Part shown: positions 16,408-24,003 of the stretch, piece after piece
Layout of the letters: the number at the start of each line of letters is the position of its first letter
How positions within the stretch are numbered: position 1 is the first letter of the stretch
Source: Anaerolineae bacterium
GTDB lineage: Bacteria > Chloroflexota > Anaerolineae > Aggregatilineales > Phototrophicaceae
Direction: 5' to 3'
Assembly: GCA_017303635.1 (NCBI GenBank)
Contig: JAFLCG010000001.1
Coordinates: 124,001-188,000, forward strand
DNA: 64,000 nt
Notes under the pieces: generated by a model
Seen by the model: the letters and a program-made list of their open reading frames with translations, nothing else
What the model was told of the DNA's origin: nothing
The model's database searches: none
Made by a program: the position numbers and the translations under genes

Positions 16408-17307
16408 CTAAATGGCGTTTGCCAGGTAGCCCAATTCTTGCGGCACGGGTAGACGATGTTTGCCCATCCAGGATGCCATCGCCGGGTTGAAGTCTGAAGG
16501 CGCGCCGGTGTACTCCATGGAGAGTTCCTGGAGATGATCGACCATCCACAGGTAGAAGTCCGCTTCAGTGCGGCCGCGTTCCCGGCCCAGCACATCATAG
16601 GCGCGCATCATCTCGATAGCGGGCAGATAAACCTGGTCATACCAGTGGCCTGCTGCCTGTTCCAGCGTCATATCGCCATCGCAGGTCTCACAGTTCAGCG
16701 CTTCCTGATGCAGGCGGATATGCCCGAGCAGTTCCGGATAACGGGAGGGTTCGCTAAGCATGAGCGACTCGTGTTCCGGGTGAGTCAGGCGTAGGCCAAT
16801 TTCATCCAGGAAGGCGATATAGGCTTCGGCGGCAGCCATCTGGTTGCTGATGAGCAGCCCTGCGATGCCATCCGGTACGCTTAGTTCTGTCACATAAGCC
16901 TGGATATGCTTGCTATCCAGCGACCGCGCCACTGATACGCGGTGGTTGCCATCGCGCACAAAGTAGGACTCGCCGACCTGGTAGACTTCAATGGGGGGCA
17001 GCCCCATGCCGCTGACGGTTTCCGTATAGATGCGGGTCCAGCGGTCGCGGTTGACTTTGCTGCGCGGCAGGAAGGTACGCGTGAAATCGGTATACCGACC
17101 GACGCTGCCGACGATGCGTTCCAATTCGATGTTTTGTAATCCACGGTAGGATTCTTCACGAAGCCGGAGCCGAGTACGAATGTCCTCAAAGCTCAGTAGT
17201 TGAGCTGGCTTGCGGCTGATGAGGTTGATGATGTCTTGCCAGAAGGCACGGTTGACGGCGGTGGTATATTCCTGAACGCCGTTGATGAAGTCGAAGGTTG
17301 TGGGCAT
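16408..17307 (-). CDS. ParB/sulfiredoxin-like domain protein
   Basis: A 299-aa protein. In the middle lies a ParB-N/sulfiredoxin-like stretch, PPIEVYQVGESYFVRDGNHR with VSVAR after it (about residues 104-128), including the DGNHR nucleotide-binding motif. It lacks the C-terminal DNA-binding helices of chromosome-partition ParB. The N-terminal 90 residues are helical and basic; the C-terminal half is helical with a CETCDGDM pair of cysteines. No parA is adjacent, so a partition role is unlikely. The same architecture is seen in uncharacterised regulators. Function unknown. Confidence 0.75.
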   Translation of the reverse strand: MPTTFDFINGVQEYTTAVNRAFWQDIINLISRKPAQLLSFEDIRTRLRLREESYRGLQNIELERIVGSVGRYTDFTRTFLPRSKVNRDRWTRIYTETVSGMGLPPIEVYQVGESYFVRDGNHRVSVARSLDSKHIQAYVTELSVPDGIAGLLISNQMAAAEAYIAFLDEIGLRLTHPEHESLMLSEPSRYPELLGHIRLHQEALNCETCDGDMTLEQAAGHWYDQVYLPAIEMMRAYDVLGRERGRTEADFYLWMVDHLQELSMEYTGAPSDFNPAMASWMGKHRLPVPQELGYLANAI

Positions 17308-17651
17308 CGGTGATCTCCCTGTTTACATAACAGGTTCCATAAGGAAAAACGAGCAGCAAGATCACCAGTTAGAAGAAGTCTTTTCAGCGAGGTATCTTTC
17401 TCAGGTGGGGCCGTCGATAGCCCCGTTAAACGTTTTACATTCTAGCACAGCTTCTGCATTGTCAAGTAAAGGATGCTGCGCCGTAGGGTAAGAGTCGGTT
17501 AAATCTGATCCCTTACTCATCCAGCAGGATAGGCGATTTAACCCACAGAATCTACGTACGAAATGGCTGAGTAGCGCGGGGAATACGTTGTCAGGAAGTG
17601 ACGAGGGGATCGCGGGGTGATCGGTTGGATCACCCCGGCGCAAGGGCTTGC
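17308..17651. other. 344-base gap between ParB-like and DsbA-like genes
   Basis: No gene was found. It holds the promoter region of the ParB-like gene and, at 17614-17636, a 9-bp hairpin (GGGGTGATC / GATCACCCC, 5-base loop) just after the DsbA-like stop codon. That hairpin may end the DsbA transcript although it lacks a T-run. Nothing else is recognisable. Confidence 0.5.
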
Positions 17652-18557
17652 TTATCCGGTCGAACTGGTGGTTCCTGGTTCAGATTCGGAGCCATTGGCC
17701 CGTGCGATAGCGCGTTCTATCGCGTCGGCAAAGACGTTGTAGGGTTGGGCACCGCTGATGAATTCGCCATTTACGAAGAACATGGGAGTCCCCAACCGGG
17801 TGGTCATATTGGCAACGGCCTGGTAGTCAGCGACAAATTCCGGGCCAGAAGCTTGTGCTTCGAGACAGGCTGTGAAGGTTTCTCCATTAAGGCTTTCGCC
17901 GCTCGCCCAGGACTCAAAAGCTTCCTGGCTGAATTCCTGCTGATGGTTGTAAGCCCAGTCGTGGAATTCCCAGAATTTCCCCTGCTCGTGGGCGCAGTAT
18001 CCGGCAATGGCAGCAATCTGCGAGGCTTGCCCCAGGATGGGCAGATCGCGGAAGACGAAGCGCACGCGGTCACCATAGTTGGCCTGAAGCAGTGGGAAGG
18101 TTTCCTGAACATAACGGCGGCAGTAGGGGCAGCGGAAGTCGCTGAACTCGATCATGGTCACTACCGGGTTTTCCGCGCCGATAAAGGGATCATCATCCGC
18201 GCTGACCGTATCGTAGACTGTCCCCTGCACCAGCCCCGGATCTTCGGTGGGGTTGGCGGCGACGATATTGGCCTGTACTGTGGCGACGGCATTGGCGACG
18301 AGCGCCTGGTTTTCCTGGCTATTGGCATTGAAGATGGCGTTCATGCCCAGCCAGGTCAGCAGGGCACCCAGGCCAAAGAAGATGACGGCAATAGCGACAT
18401 AGTTGAAAAACGTGCGCGGCACCACCAGGAGCGTCCCCTGACTGGCATAGGCAGGTTCTGCGGCAGGATTCACTGCGGATGGATTGGGTGGTGGGGTCAA
18501 TTCGACGGCAGCCTCGGGCTGAGTGAGGTCTTCAGGTTGGCGAGGGGTGTTTTCCAC
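17652..18557 (-). CDS. Membrane-anchored DsbA-like thiol:disulfide oxidoreductase
   Basis: A 301-aa protein of the DsbA/thioredoxin_4 (BdbD-like) family. A Pro-rich cytosolic N-terminus of about 45 residues precedes one membrane helix (about 52-76). The catalytic domain outside the membrane has Cys143-Pro-Tyr-Cys146 and a cis-Pro in RLGTPMFFVNG. The two further Cys in AGYCAHEQGKFW and FTACLEAQ are typical of this group. It probably oxidises or isomerises disulfides in exported proteins. Divergent from rsgA; no DsbB/VKOR partner is adjacent. Confidence 0.92.
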   Translation of the reverse strand: MENTPRQPEDLTQPEAAVELTPPPNPSAVNPAAEPAYASQGTLLVVPRTFFNYVAIAVIFFGLGALLTWLGMNAIFNANSQENQALVANAVATVQANIVAANPTEDPGLVQGTVYDTVSADDDPFIGAENPVVTMIEFSDFRCPYCRRYVQETFPLLQANYGDRVRFVFRDLPILGQASQIAAIAGYCAHEQGKFWEFHDWAYNHQQEFSQEAFESWASGESLNGETFTACLEAQASGPEFVADYQAVANMTTRLGTPMFFVNGEFISGAQPYNVFADAIERAIARANGSESEPGTTSSTG

Positions 18558-18819
18558 AGCGTTATCCTTACATAAACGAACGGCCTTAACTTTAAAGCCA
18601 TTCCCGCAAGCGTACTACCCGTCAGTGTAGCGGGCGGGCCGAGCAGATGGCTAGTACGAAGGTCGGGGTAATCATGCTCATTTTGCCGAATTTCCGCTAT
18701 ACTACTAGATGCAGCTACCATCCAGATCATTACCATTGCCATTTTCAACGGGCGGGGCGGCGAGTGCCAGCCACCGTATCATCATTTTCGCACTTTGTAA
18801 TTTAACCTGTTCAGGAGTA

Positions 18820-19791
18820 ATGCCTTTGTCTGACTCGTCTGGCCCGCAGTGGATTGAAGGTCTGGTCGTCAGTGACCAGAGTGGATTTTTCTCCGTTGAA
18901 ACCGCTGATCATGGCACCATCCGCTGCCGTTTGCGCGGACGATTGCTGGAAGAAGCTAGTTCTTCCGATATTGCTGCCATTGGCGACCGCGTCGCGATTC
19001 AACTTCTCCCAGATGGTTCTGGCAGCATCGAAGTCGTACATGAGCGCACCAGCGCCCTTAGCCGCGCCCTCCGCACCGAAGGCAAGCGTGGACAGGGTGA
19101 GCCAGAGCGTGAACAGGTCATCATTGCCAATGCTGACCAAGCCTGTTTCGTGTTTGCGGCTCGTAATCCATCCCCGAATATCCGTATGTTGGATCGTTTT
19201 CTGGTTGCCGGGGAGAAGTCCGGCATTGCGAAGCTCCAGATCGTCATCAATAAGATTGATCTTGAAGATAACTCCGCTATTGAAGCCCAGTTCTCGGTAT
19301 ATAAAAAGATCGGCTATCCCGTGCTGTATACCAGCGCCCGCGATGGGTTAGGGGTAGAGGCATTACAAGACCTCCTGAAAGATCATATTACTGTGTTTAC
19401 CGGGCCATCCGGCGTGGGTAAGACCAGCTTGCTCAACCGGGTGCAGAGTGGGCTTGGCCGGGTGGTCAAGGATGTGAGCGACCGCCGCAAGGAAGGTCAA
19501 CACACTACGCGCGACAGCGTGCTCATCAAGCTGGACATGGGCGGGCATCTGGCAGATACACCGGGGATGCGCTCGCTGGTGCTGTGGGATATTGAACCGG
19601 AAGAACTGGACGGTTACTTCCGGGAGATTGCCCCGCTGGTGCCGCAGTGCAAGTTCAACGACTGCGCCCATGTAGATGAGATGGGCTGCGCGGTGCGGGC
19701 TGCCCTGCAACGCGGTGAGATCGCGCAAAGCCGGTATAGCAGCTATCAGGCGCTGCGGGCCGAACTGGAAAAAGCCTACGCAGTGTATTAA
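18820..19791 (+). CDS. rsgA: Ribosome small-subunit-dependent GTPase A
   Basis: A 323-aa circularly permuted GTPase that helps mature the 30S subunit. Order: OB-fold (about 10-90), G4 NKID (144-147), P-loop GPSGVGKTS (195-203), switch DTPG (246-249), then the zinc knuckle Cys277/Cys282/His284/Cys290. Length is normal. AGGAG lies very close (2 bases) to ATG 18820, so TTG at 18826 may be the true start. A good terminator follows at 19835-19860. Confidence 0.95.
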   Translation: MPLSDSSGPQWIEGLVVSDQSGFFSVETADHGTIRCRLRGRLLEEASSSDIAAIGDRVAIQLLPDGSGSIEVVHERTSALSRALRTEGKRGQGEPEREQVIIANADQACFVFAARNPSPNIRMLDRFLVAGEKSGIAKLQIVINKIDLEDNSAIEAQFSVYKKIGYPVLYTSARDGLGVEALQDLLKDHITVFTGPSGVGKTSLLNRVQSGLGRVVKDVSDRRKEGQHTTRDSVLIKLDMGGHLADTPGMRSLVLWDIEPEELDGYFREIAPLVPQCKFNDCAHVDEMGCAVRAALQRGEIAQSRYSSYQALRAELEKAYAVY

Positions 19792-19834
19792 CCGTCACTA
19801 GCGTCAGCCCTTTGGGGTGAGCAGATGGTCAACG

Positions 19835-19860
19835 CCGGGAGCGGACATGCTCCCGGTTTT
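19835..19860 (+). terminator. Terminator of rsgA
   Basis: An 8-bp stem (CCGGGAGC / GCTCCCGG) with a 6-base loop followed by TTTTG, 44 bases after the rsgA stop. Confidence 0.85.
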
Positions 19861-19898
19861 GATTCGAGGTCGTCGGAGTTTGGTTCGGTCGAAAAGAT

Positions 19899-19943
19899 TT
19901 GGACAGATTTGACACATTTGACAGATTGGACAGCCTGGACGAC
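19899..19943. repeat. Imperfect 9-base tandem repeat, five units
   Basis: Units TTGGACAGA, TTTGACACA, TTTGACAGA, TTGGACAGC, CTGGACGAC follow without gaps. It is intergenic, downstream of the rsgA terminator. No function is apparent. Confidence 0.7.
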
Positions 19944-20011
19944 AGGAGCTTGTTGTCGTTGATGTCGTTGTCGGCGCAGACAAAGTTGCAAACCATTTCC
20001 CTCGATCCCAA

Positions 20012-20092
20012 AGGACTTACGCAGTCACGGGAGGACTAGGCGTCTGCGCCGTATGTCCTCCCCTACAAAAAGCGGCGTTTTGCATAAGTCCT
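20012..20092. mobile_element. MITE-like element, copy 1
   Basis: An 81-base element with 12-base terminal inverted repeats (AGGACTTACGCA / TGCATAAGTCCT, one mismatch). Inside is a second palindrome (GGGAGGAC...GTCCTCCC). The ends match copy 2 in the same orientation, while the central 27 bases are the reverse complement of those in copy 2. Too short to code for anything; probably mobilised by a transposase elsewhere. Confidence 0.75.
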
Positions 20093-20122
20093 ATCCCCTT
20101 TACATTAGCACAGGTTTAGGTG

Positions 20123-20148
20123 AAAATCGGAACATATGTTCCGATTTT
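20123..20148. repeat. 26-bp perfect palindrome between the two MITE-like elements
   Basis: Arms AAAATCGGAACAT / ATGTTCCGATTTT are perfectly complementary. It is a sister of 9469-9494. The core GAACATATGTTC fits the Gram-positive LexA box GAACNNNNGTTC. It lies 130 bases before a DinB-like gene; whether that is meaningful is unknown. Confidence 0.75.
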
Positions 20149-20160
20149 GATTGTTTGTAC

Positions 20161-20249
20161 AGGACTTGCGCGGTCACGGGATCGCTACGCGACATACGGC
20201 GCAGACGCCTAGTCCTCCCCTACGCAATGCGGTGTTTTGCGTAAGTCCT
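20161..20249. mobile_element. MITE-like element, copy 2
   Basis: An 89-base element with ends AGGACTTGCGCG / TGCGTAAGTCCT. Outer segments match copy 1 in direct orientation; the central segment is inverted. It ends 29 bases before the DinB start codon, so it occupies the promoter region of that gene. Confidence 0.75.
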
Positions 20250-20278
20250 ATTGTAGAACATTTTTGGAGGAACGTCCG

Positions 20279-20761
20279 ATGACTACCCCGACTCTGAAAG
20301 ATCATCTGGTCGAAGCCCTGCTGATGACCCTCGAAGAAACCTTTGAGCAGGTGCACGGCATTTACCTGGATAAAGGGACTGCCCTGTTTGAAACGCTGGC
20401 GACGATCAGCGCCGAGGAAGCCTCGCGCCCGGTGTCACCGACCTGTGCCACACTGGCCGCGCAGGTTGAACACACCTGGTTCTACCTGGAGATGACGATT
20501 GCCTTTGCCCGGGGGACGGCACCGGAAAAAGTAGACTGGAATCACATCTGGCAGACGGTCAGCGCCGTCACCCCGGCGGAGTGGGAAGCCAGTATTGCCC
20601 GGTTGCGCGACACGTATGCAGCAGTGATCCAACTGGTGAAAACCTATCCCGCCTGGGAGCAGGCGGACGCGCAGGTGATCGGCAGCGCGATAGGGATGGT
20701 CATCCACACGGCCTATCACCTGGGGGAGATTCGGCACGCGCTGTGTACACTCCGGGCATAG
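20279..20761 (+). CDS. DinB-like superfamily protein
   Basis: A 160-aa four-helix-bundle protein of the DinB/YfiT type. Expected metal ligands are His in QVEHTWFYLEM and the two His of VIHTAYHLGEIRH. Such proteins are often thiol-dependent transferases or DNA-damage-induced, with few defined reactions. The ATG at 20279 has GGAGG at 8 bases; the frame upstream runs into a MITE-like element and is rejected. Its promoter region is occupied by that element and, further up, a LexA-box-like palindrome. Confidence 0.85.
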   Translation: MTTPTLKDHLVEALLMTLEETFEQVHGIYLDKGTALFETLATISAEEASRPVSPTCATLAAQVEHTWFYLEMTIAFARGTAPEKVDWNHIWQTVSAVTPAEWEASIARLRDTYAAVIQLVKTYPAWEQADAQVIGSAIGMVIHTAYHLGEIRHALCTLRA

Positions 20762-20870
20762 GATTGCTTACGCCCCTCTAACATAGCTGTGGTACAACCA
20801 GCGGCGGATACTTAACGGGCTGTCCCAAAGGACGCCCGATACTTTGCGTTGTCAACAGGGGTGAAGGTCT

Positions 20871-22775
20871 ATGGCGGAACAATTTACCTTTCAGGCGGAG
20901 ATTCAACAGTTACTTGATATTCTGGTGCATTCACTTTATACCGAGCGCGAAATTTTCGTGCGGGAACTGGTCTCCAACGCCTCGGACGCGCTCAACCGCG
21001 TCCAGTACGAGATGCTGACCAACCGCGAGTTGGTGGACCCGGATGCGGAACTGGCGATTGAGATCAAGGCCGACGAAGAAGCCAATACACTGACCATCAG
21101 CGACAGCGGCATCGGCATGACGCGGGATGACCTGGTGAATAACCTGGGTGTGATCGCCCGCAGCGGCGCAAAGGCTTTCATCCAGGCGCTGAAAGAGTCG
21201 GGGACATCTGGCGGAGCCGCCAGCGATGTGATCGGCCAGTTTGGCGTGGGTTTCTATTCGGTGTTCATGGTGGCGGATAAGGTGCGGGTGGTCTCACGCT
21301 CGCATAAGCCGGGTGAACCCGTCTTCGCGTGGGAATCGACCGGCGGTTCGACCTACACGCTCGAACCCGCTGAACGCGAATCACGAGGGACGGACATCAT
21401 CATCACCCTCAAGCCGGATGCCAAAGAATTTACCCAAAGCTGGACTCTGAAGGACATCATTCGGCGGCACTCGGATTACATCGCCTTCCCGATCTATGTG
21501 GGCGATGACGAAGAAGCCACCAATAAGCAGCAGGCGATCTGGCGGCAGGACCCGAAGGAAGTCACTGACGAGCAGTACAACGACTTCTACAAGATGATGA
21601 CCTTCGACTTCGAGGAACCGGCGCTGCGGATTCATCAGCGGGCGGATAGCCCTCTGCAGTACTACGCGCTGCTCTACCTCCCGGCTAGCGGCGAGCGGAA
21701 CATGCTCAACCCGCGCAAGGAAGCCGGGCTGAAGCTGTATGCCCGCAAGGTGTTGATCCAGGAATACAGCAAAGACCTGCTGCCGGAGTATCTGCAATTT
21801 GTGCAGGGTGTGGTCGATAGCGAAGACCTGCCCTTGAGTGTCAGCCGGGAGAGCGTGCAGGCTACCCGCGTGATGGCAACGCTCAAGAAGACGCTCACCT
21901 CCAAGGTGCTGAGCGAACTCAAGCGCCTGGTGAGCAAAGACCGCGAGAAGTACGTCAAACTGTTCAAGGTCTACGGGCGTTTTATCAAGCAGGGGCCAGC
22001 CGTCAACCCGGCTGATCGCTCTGACATCGAGCCGCTGCTGGTGTTCAACACGTCGAAAGGCAGCGCCGACGAATTCATCACGCTGGATGAATACGTGGAA
22101 CGCTTCGTGGCTAATCAGCAGGATATTTACTACGTGCTGGCGGATGACGTGACCAGCGCCGGACGCAGCCCACATCTGGATGCTTTCCGCGCTCGCGGCA
22201 TCGAAGTCCTGTACCTGACCGATCCGGTTGATCCGGTGATGCTGATGGGCTTGCCCGAATTCAAGAGCCACAAGCTCCGCAGCGTGGATGAAGCCGATAT
22301 CGACCTGAGCGAGATCGGTGAACTGAAGGCCGATGAGTCGACCCCGGTGAAGGAAAGCCTGCCGGAAGACAGCTTCACTGCCCTGCGGGATCGCTTCACG
22401 GCGGTGCTGGGCGGGCGCGTCAAGGATGTGCGCGAAAGCAAGACCCTGACTGGCAGCCCGGCGCGGTTGGTCAGCGATGAGACCGATGCGGGACGCAATA
22501 TGTTCCGCGTCAATCGGCTGATCGACCGTGACTACGAACTGCCGATCAAGGTGCTGGAACTCAACCCGCGCCACCCGCTGATCCACAACCTGAGTGGGAT
22601 GCTGGCGAGCCAGCCGGATAATCCGCTGGCGGGGGCGGTCATCGAGCAGGTGTTTGAAACGGCGCTGCTGCAGGACGGGATTCACCCCGATCCGGCCTCG
22701 ATGGCGGCGCGGTTGACGCTGCTGATGGAGGCTGCCACCGGCACCCCGGCGACGGAGTTGAAGTTCGGGGAATAG
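20871..22775 (+). CDS. htpG: Hsp90-family molecular chaperone HtpG
   Basis: A 634-aa ATP-dependent chaperone of normal length. GHKL ATPase motifs: ELVSNASDAL (Glu32, Asn36, Asp39), SDSGIGMT, and GQFGVGFYS. The middle domain and the C-terminal dimerisation domain are complete. No CIRCE-type palindrome was found upstream. RBS GGGGTGAAGG precedes the ATG. A terminator-like hairpin follows. Single gene. Confidence 0.97.
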   Translation: MAEQFTFQAEIQQLLDILVHSLYTEREIFVRELVSNASDALNRVQYEMLTNRELVDPDAELAIEIKADEEANTLTISDSGIGMTRDDLVNNLGVIARSGAKAFIQALKESGTSGGAASDVIGQFGVGFYSVFMVADKVRVVSRSHKPGEPVFAWESTGGSTYTLEPAERESRGTDIIITLKPDAKEFTQSWTLKDIIRRHSDYIAFPIYVGDDEEATNKQQAIWRQDPKEVTDEQYNDFYKMMTFDFEEPALRIHQRADSPLQYYALLYLPASGERNMLNPRKEAGLKLYARKVLIQEYSKDLLPEYLQFVQGVVDSEDLPLSVSRESVQATRVMATLKKTLTSKVLSELKRLVSKDREKYVKLFKVYGRFIKQGPAVNPADRSDIEPLLVFNTSKGSADEFITLDEYVERFVANQQDIYYVLADDVTSAGRSPHLDAFRARGIEVLYLTDPVDPVMLMGLPEFKSHKLRSVDEADIDLSEIGELKADESTPVKESLPEDSFTALRDRFTAVLGGRVKDVRESKTLTGSPARLVSDETDAGRNMFRVNRLIDRDYELPIKVLELNPRHPLIHNLSGMLASQPDNPLAGAVIEQVFETALLQDGIHPDPASMAARLTLLMEAATGTPATELKFGE

Positions 22776-22798
22776 CAGTCGTCAATCGTTGAAGGGGG

Positions 22799-22832
22799 CA
22801 GGTGTCTGGACGAAGTCCCGGCACCTGTTTTT
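22799..22832 (+). terminator. Terminator of htpG
   Basis: CAGGTG / CACCTG outer stem, inner GGAC/GTCC pairing, followed by TTTTT. It begins 23 bases after the htpG stop. Confidence 0.65.
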
Positions 22833-22966
22833 GATTCAGCCTGTACAACCTTTTTGCGAAGCGTAGGGTTGTCATCAGTGAGTCATGTTGTGAGCGCCGA
22901 GTTGGGATGTACTCGAGAGTCATATACTCGACTATACAACCCAATTCATATCTTGAGGATCAAATC

Positions 22967-23998
22967 ATGATGTCGCTCAGACACTTCTTTACCGCCTTGT
23001 TCCCGTTATTTATCCTGACTGCCCTTTTGTCCGCGACAGCCGTTTATGCTCAGAGTGCGCCACCGTTTCGGGTTTATCTGGCATTTGAGGATGGCCCGAC
23101 CGATGCGTATACGCCCCAGATTTTGGACATCCTCGCCCAGCATAACGCCCGCGCTTCCTTTGTGATTGCCGGTTCACAAATTGCCGGGCATGAAGATTTG
23201 CTCCAGCGGGAATTACGCGAAGGACATGCGCTCATCAATCATCTGTGGGAAGAACCGGGGGGGTATGCCGGTGCACCTGCTGACGCGGTGATTGAATCCT
23301 ATCGGCGCACCGAAACGGCCATCAGGGAGGCAGCAGGCGACGCGCTGCCTCTCTATGAAGCCCAAACGAAAATGTTCTGGCAACCGGGCGGGGCGGCACA
23401 ACCTTTCCCCGGGACTCAGGACATTCAGGTCATCACCTACAACTGGAATGTCAACAGTGATGATTGTGGTTGGGGGATGCCTGCCAGCCTTGATCTGGAT
23501 ACGGTAGATTTTGATAACGCGGTAATCGCCAACATACTAGGTGAACCGGTTTCAGTGGGCACATTCCATAATCCCCACAATGCCTGGGACTATGGAGATG
23601 GGGTCATTATCATTTTCCACGATTTGAATCGGGTGACGGGGCGCGTGCTGCCGACTATCTTGCAGCAATTGAGCGCGGCAGGGGCTACTTTCGAGCCGCT
23701 ACCTCGACCATGGGACGCTGTCGGAACTATGCCGGTTGCTTTAGGAACGGCACCTTCTGCCAGCGCGGGTTATGAAGGCTTTACTCTGGCCGCTACTGTT
23801 CGCACGAACGCCAATCTGCGCGACCTTCCGGGACTGAATGGGACTGTATTGGCTCAGGTCATGGCGGGTGCCAATTTGACGGCAGTTGGTCGGGCACCGG
23901 GTTGGATCCAGATCGCCACCGAGAATGGTAGCGCCTGGATCGCCCGCGAGTTACTCGATTTGCATGGGCCGATTCCTAATCTACCAGCTCGGGGCTGA
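22967..23998 (+). CDS. Secreted NodB-like deacetylase-fold protein with SH3b domain
   Basis: A 343-aa exported protein. Signal peptide about residues 1-28 (ending VYAQS). A NodB-type polysaccharide deacetylase fold follows, with AFEDGP in place of the usual TFDDGP (39-44) and INHLWEEPG in place of the H-S-x-x-H metal motif, so one metal His is missing and activity is doubtful. The C-terminal 75 residues form a bacterial SH3 domain (NANLRDLPGLNGTVLAQV). GAGG lies 8 bases before ATG 22967. A cell-wall or exopolysaccharide role is inferred. Confidence 0.82.
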   Translation: MMSLRHFFTALFPLFILTALLSATAVYAQSAPPFRVYLAFEDGPTDAYTPQILDILAQHNARASFVIAGSQIAGHEDLLQRELREGHALINHLWEEPGGYAGAPADAVIESYRRTETAIREAAGDALPLYEAQTKMFWQPGGAAQPFPGTQDIQVITYNWNVNSDDCGWGMPASLDLDTVDFDNAVIANILGEPVSVGTFHNPHNAWDYGDGVIIIFHDLNRVTGRVLPTILQQLSAAGATFEPLPRPWDAVGTMPVALGTAPSASAGYEGFTLAATVRTNANLRDLPGLNGTVLAQVMAGANLTAVGRAPGWIQIATENGSAWIARELLDLHGPIPNLPARG

Positions 23999-24003
23999 GT
24001 GAA

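Larger units (their letters stand above)
19792..20278. other. 487-base gap holding terminator, tandem repeat, palindrome and two MITE-like elements
   Basis: No gene is supported. The stretch holds the rsgA terminator, five 9-base tandem units, two 81-89-base elements with matching ends, and a 26-base perfect palindrome between them. Open frames inside it run through these repeats and have no coding character. Confidence 0.75.

Noticed and set aside
19899..19943. Possible CRISPR-like array
   Set aside because: Units are 9 bases without spacers; a simple tandem repeat.
20053..20244. Short open frames through the MITE-like elements
   Set aside because: They run across inverted repeats and have no ribosome site or protein-like composition.
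21381..22685. A 434-aa open frame on the minus strand inside htpG
   Set aside because: It mirrors the high-GC htpG coding sequence; no domain, no start signal.
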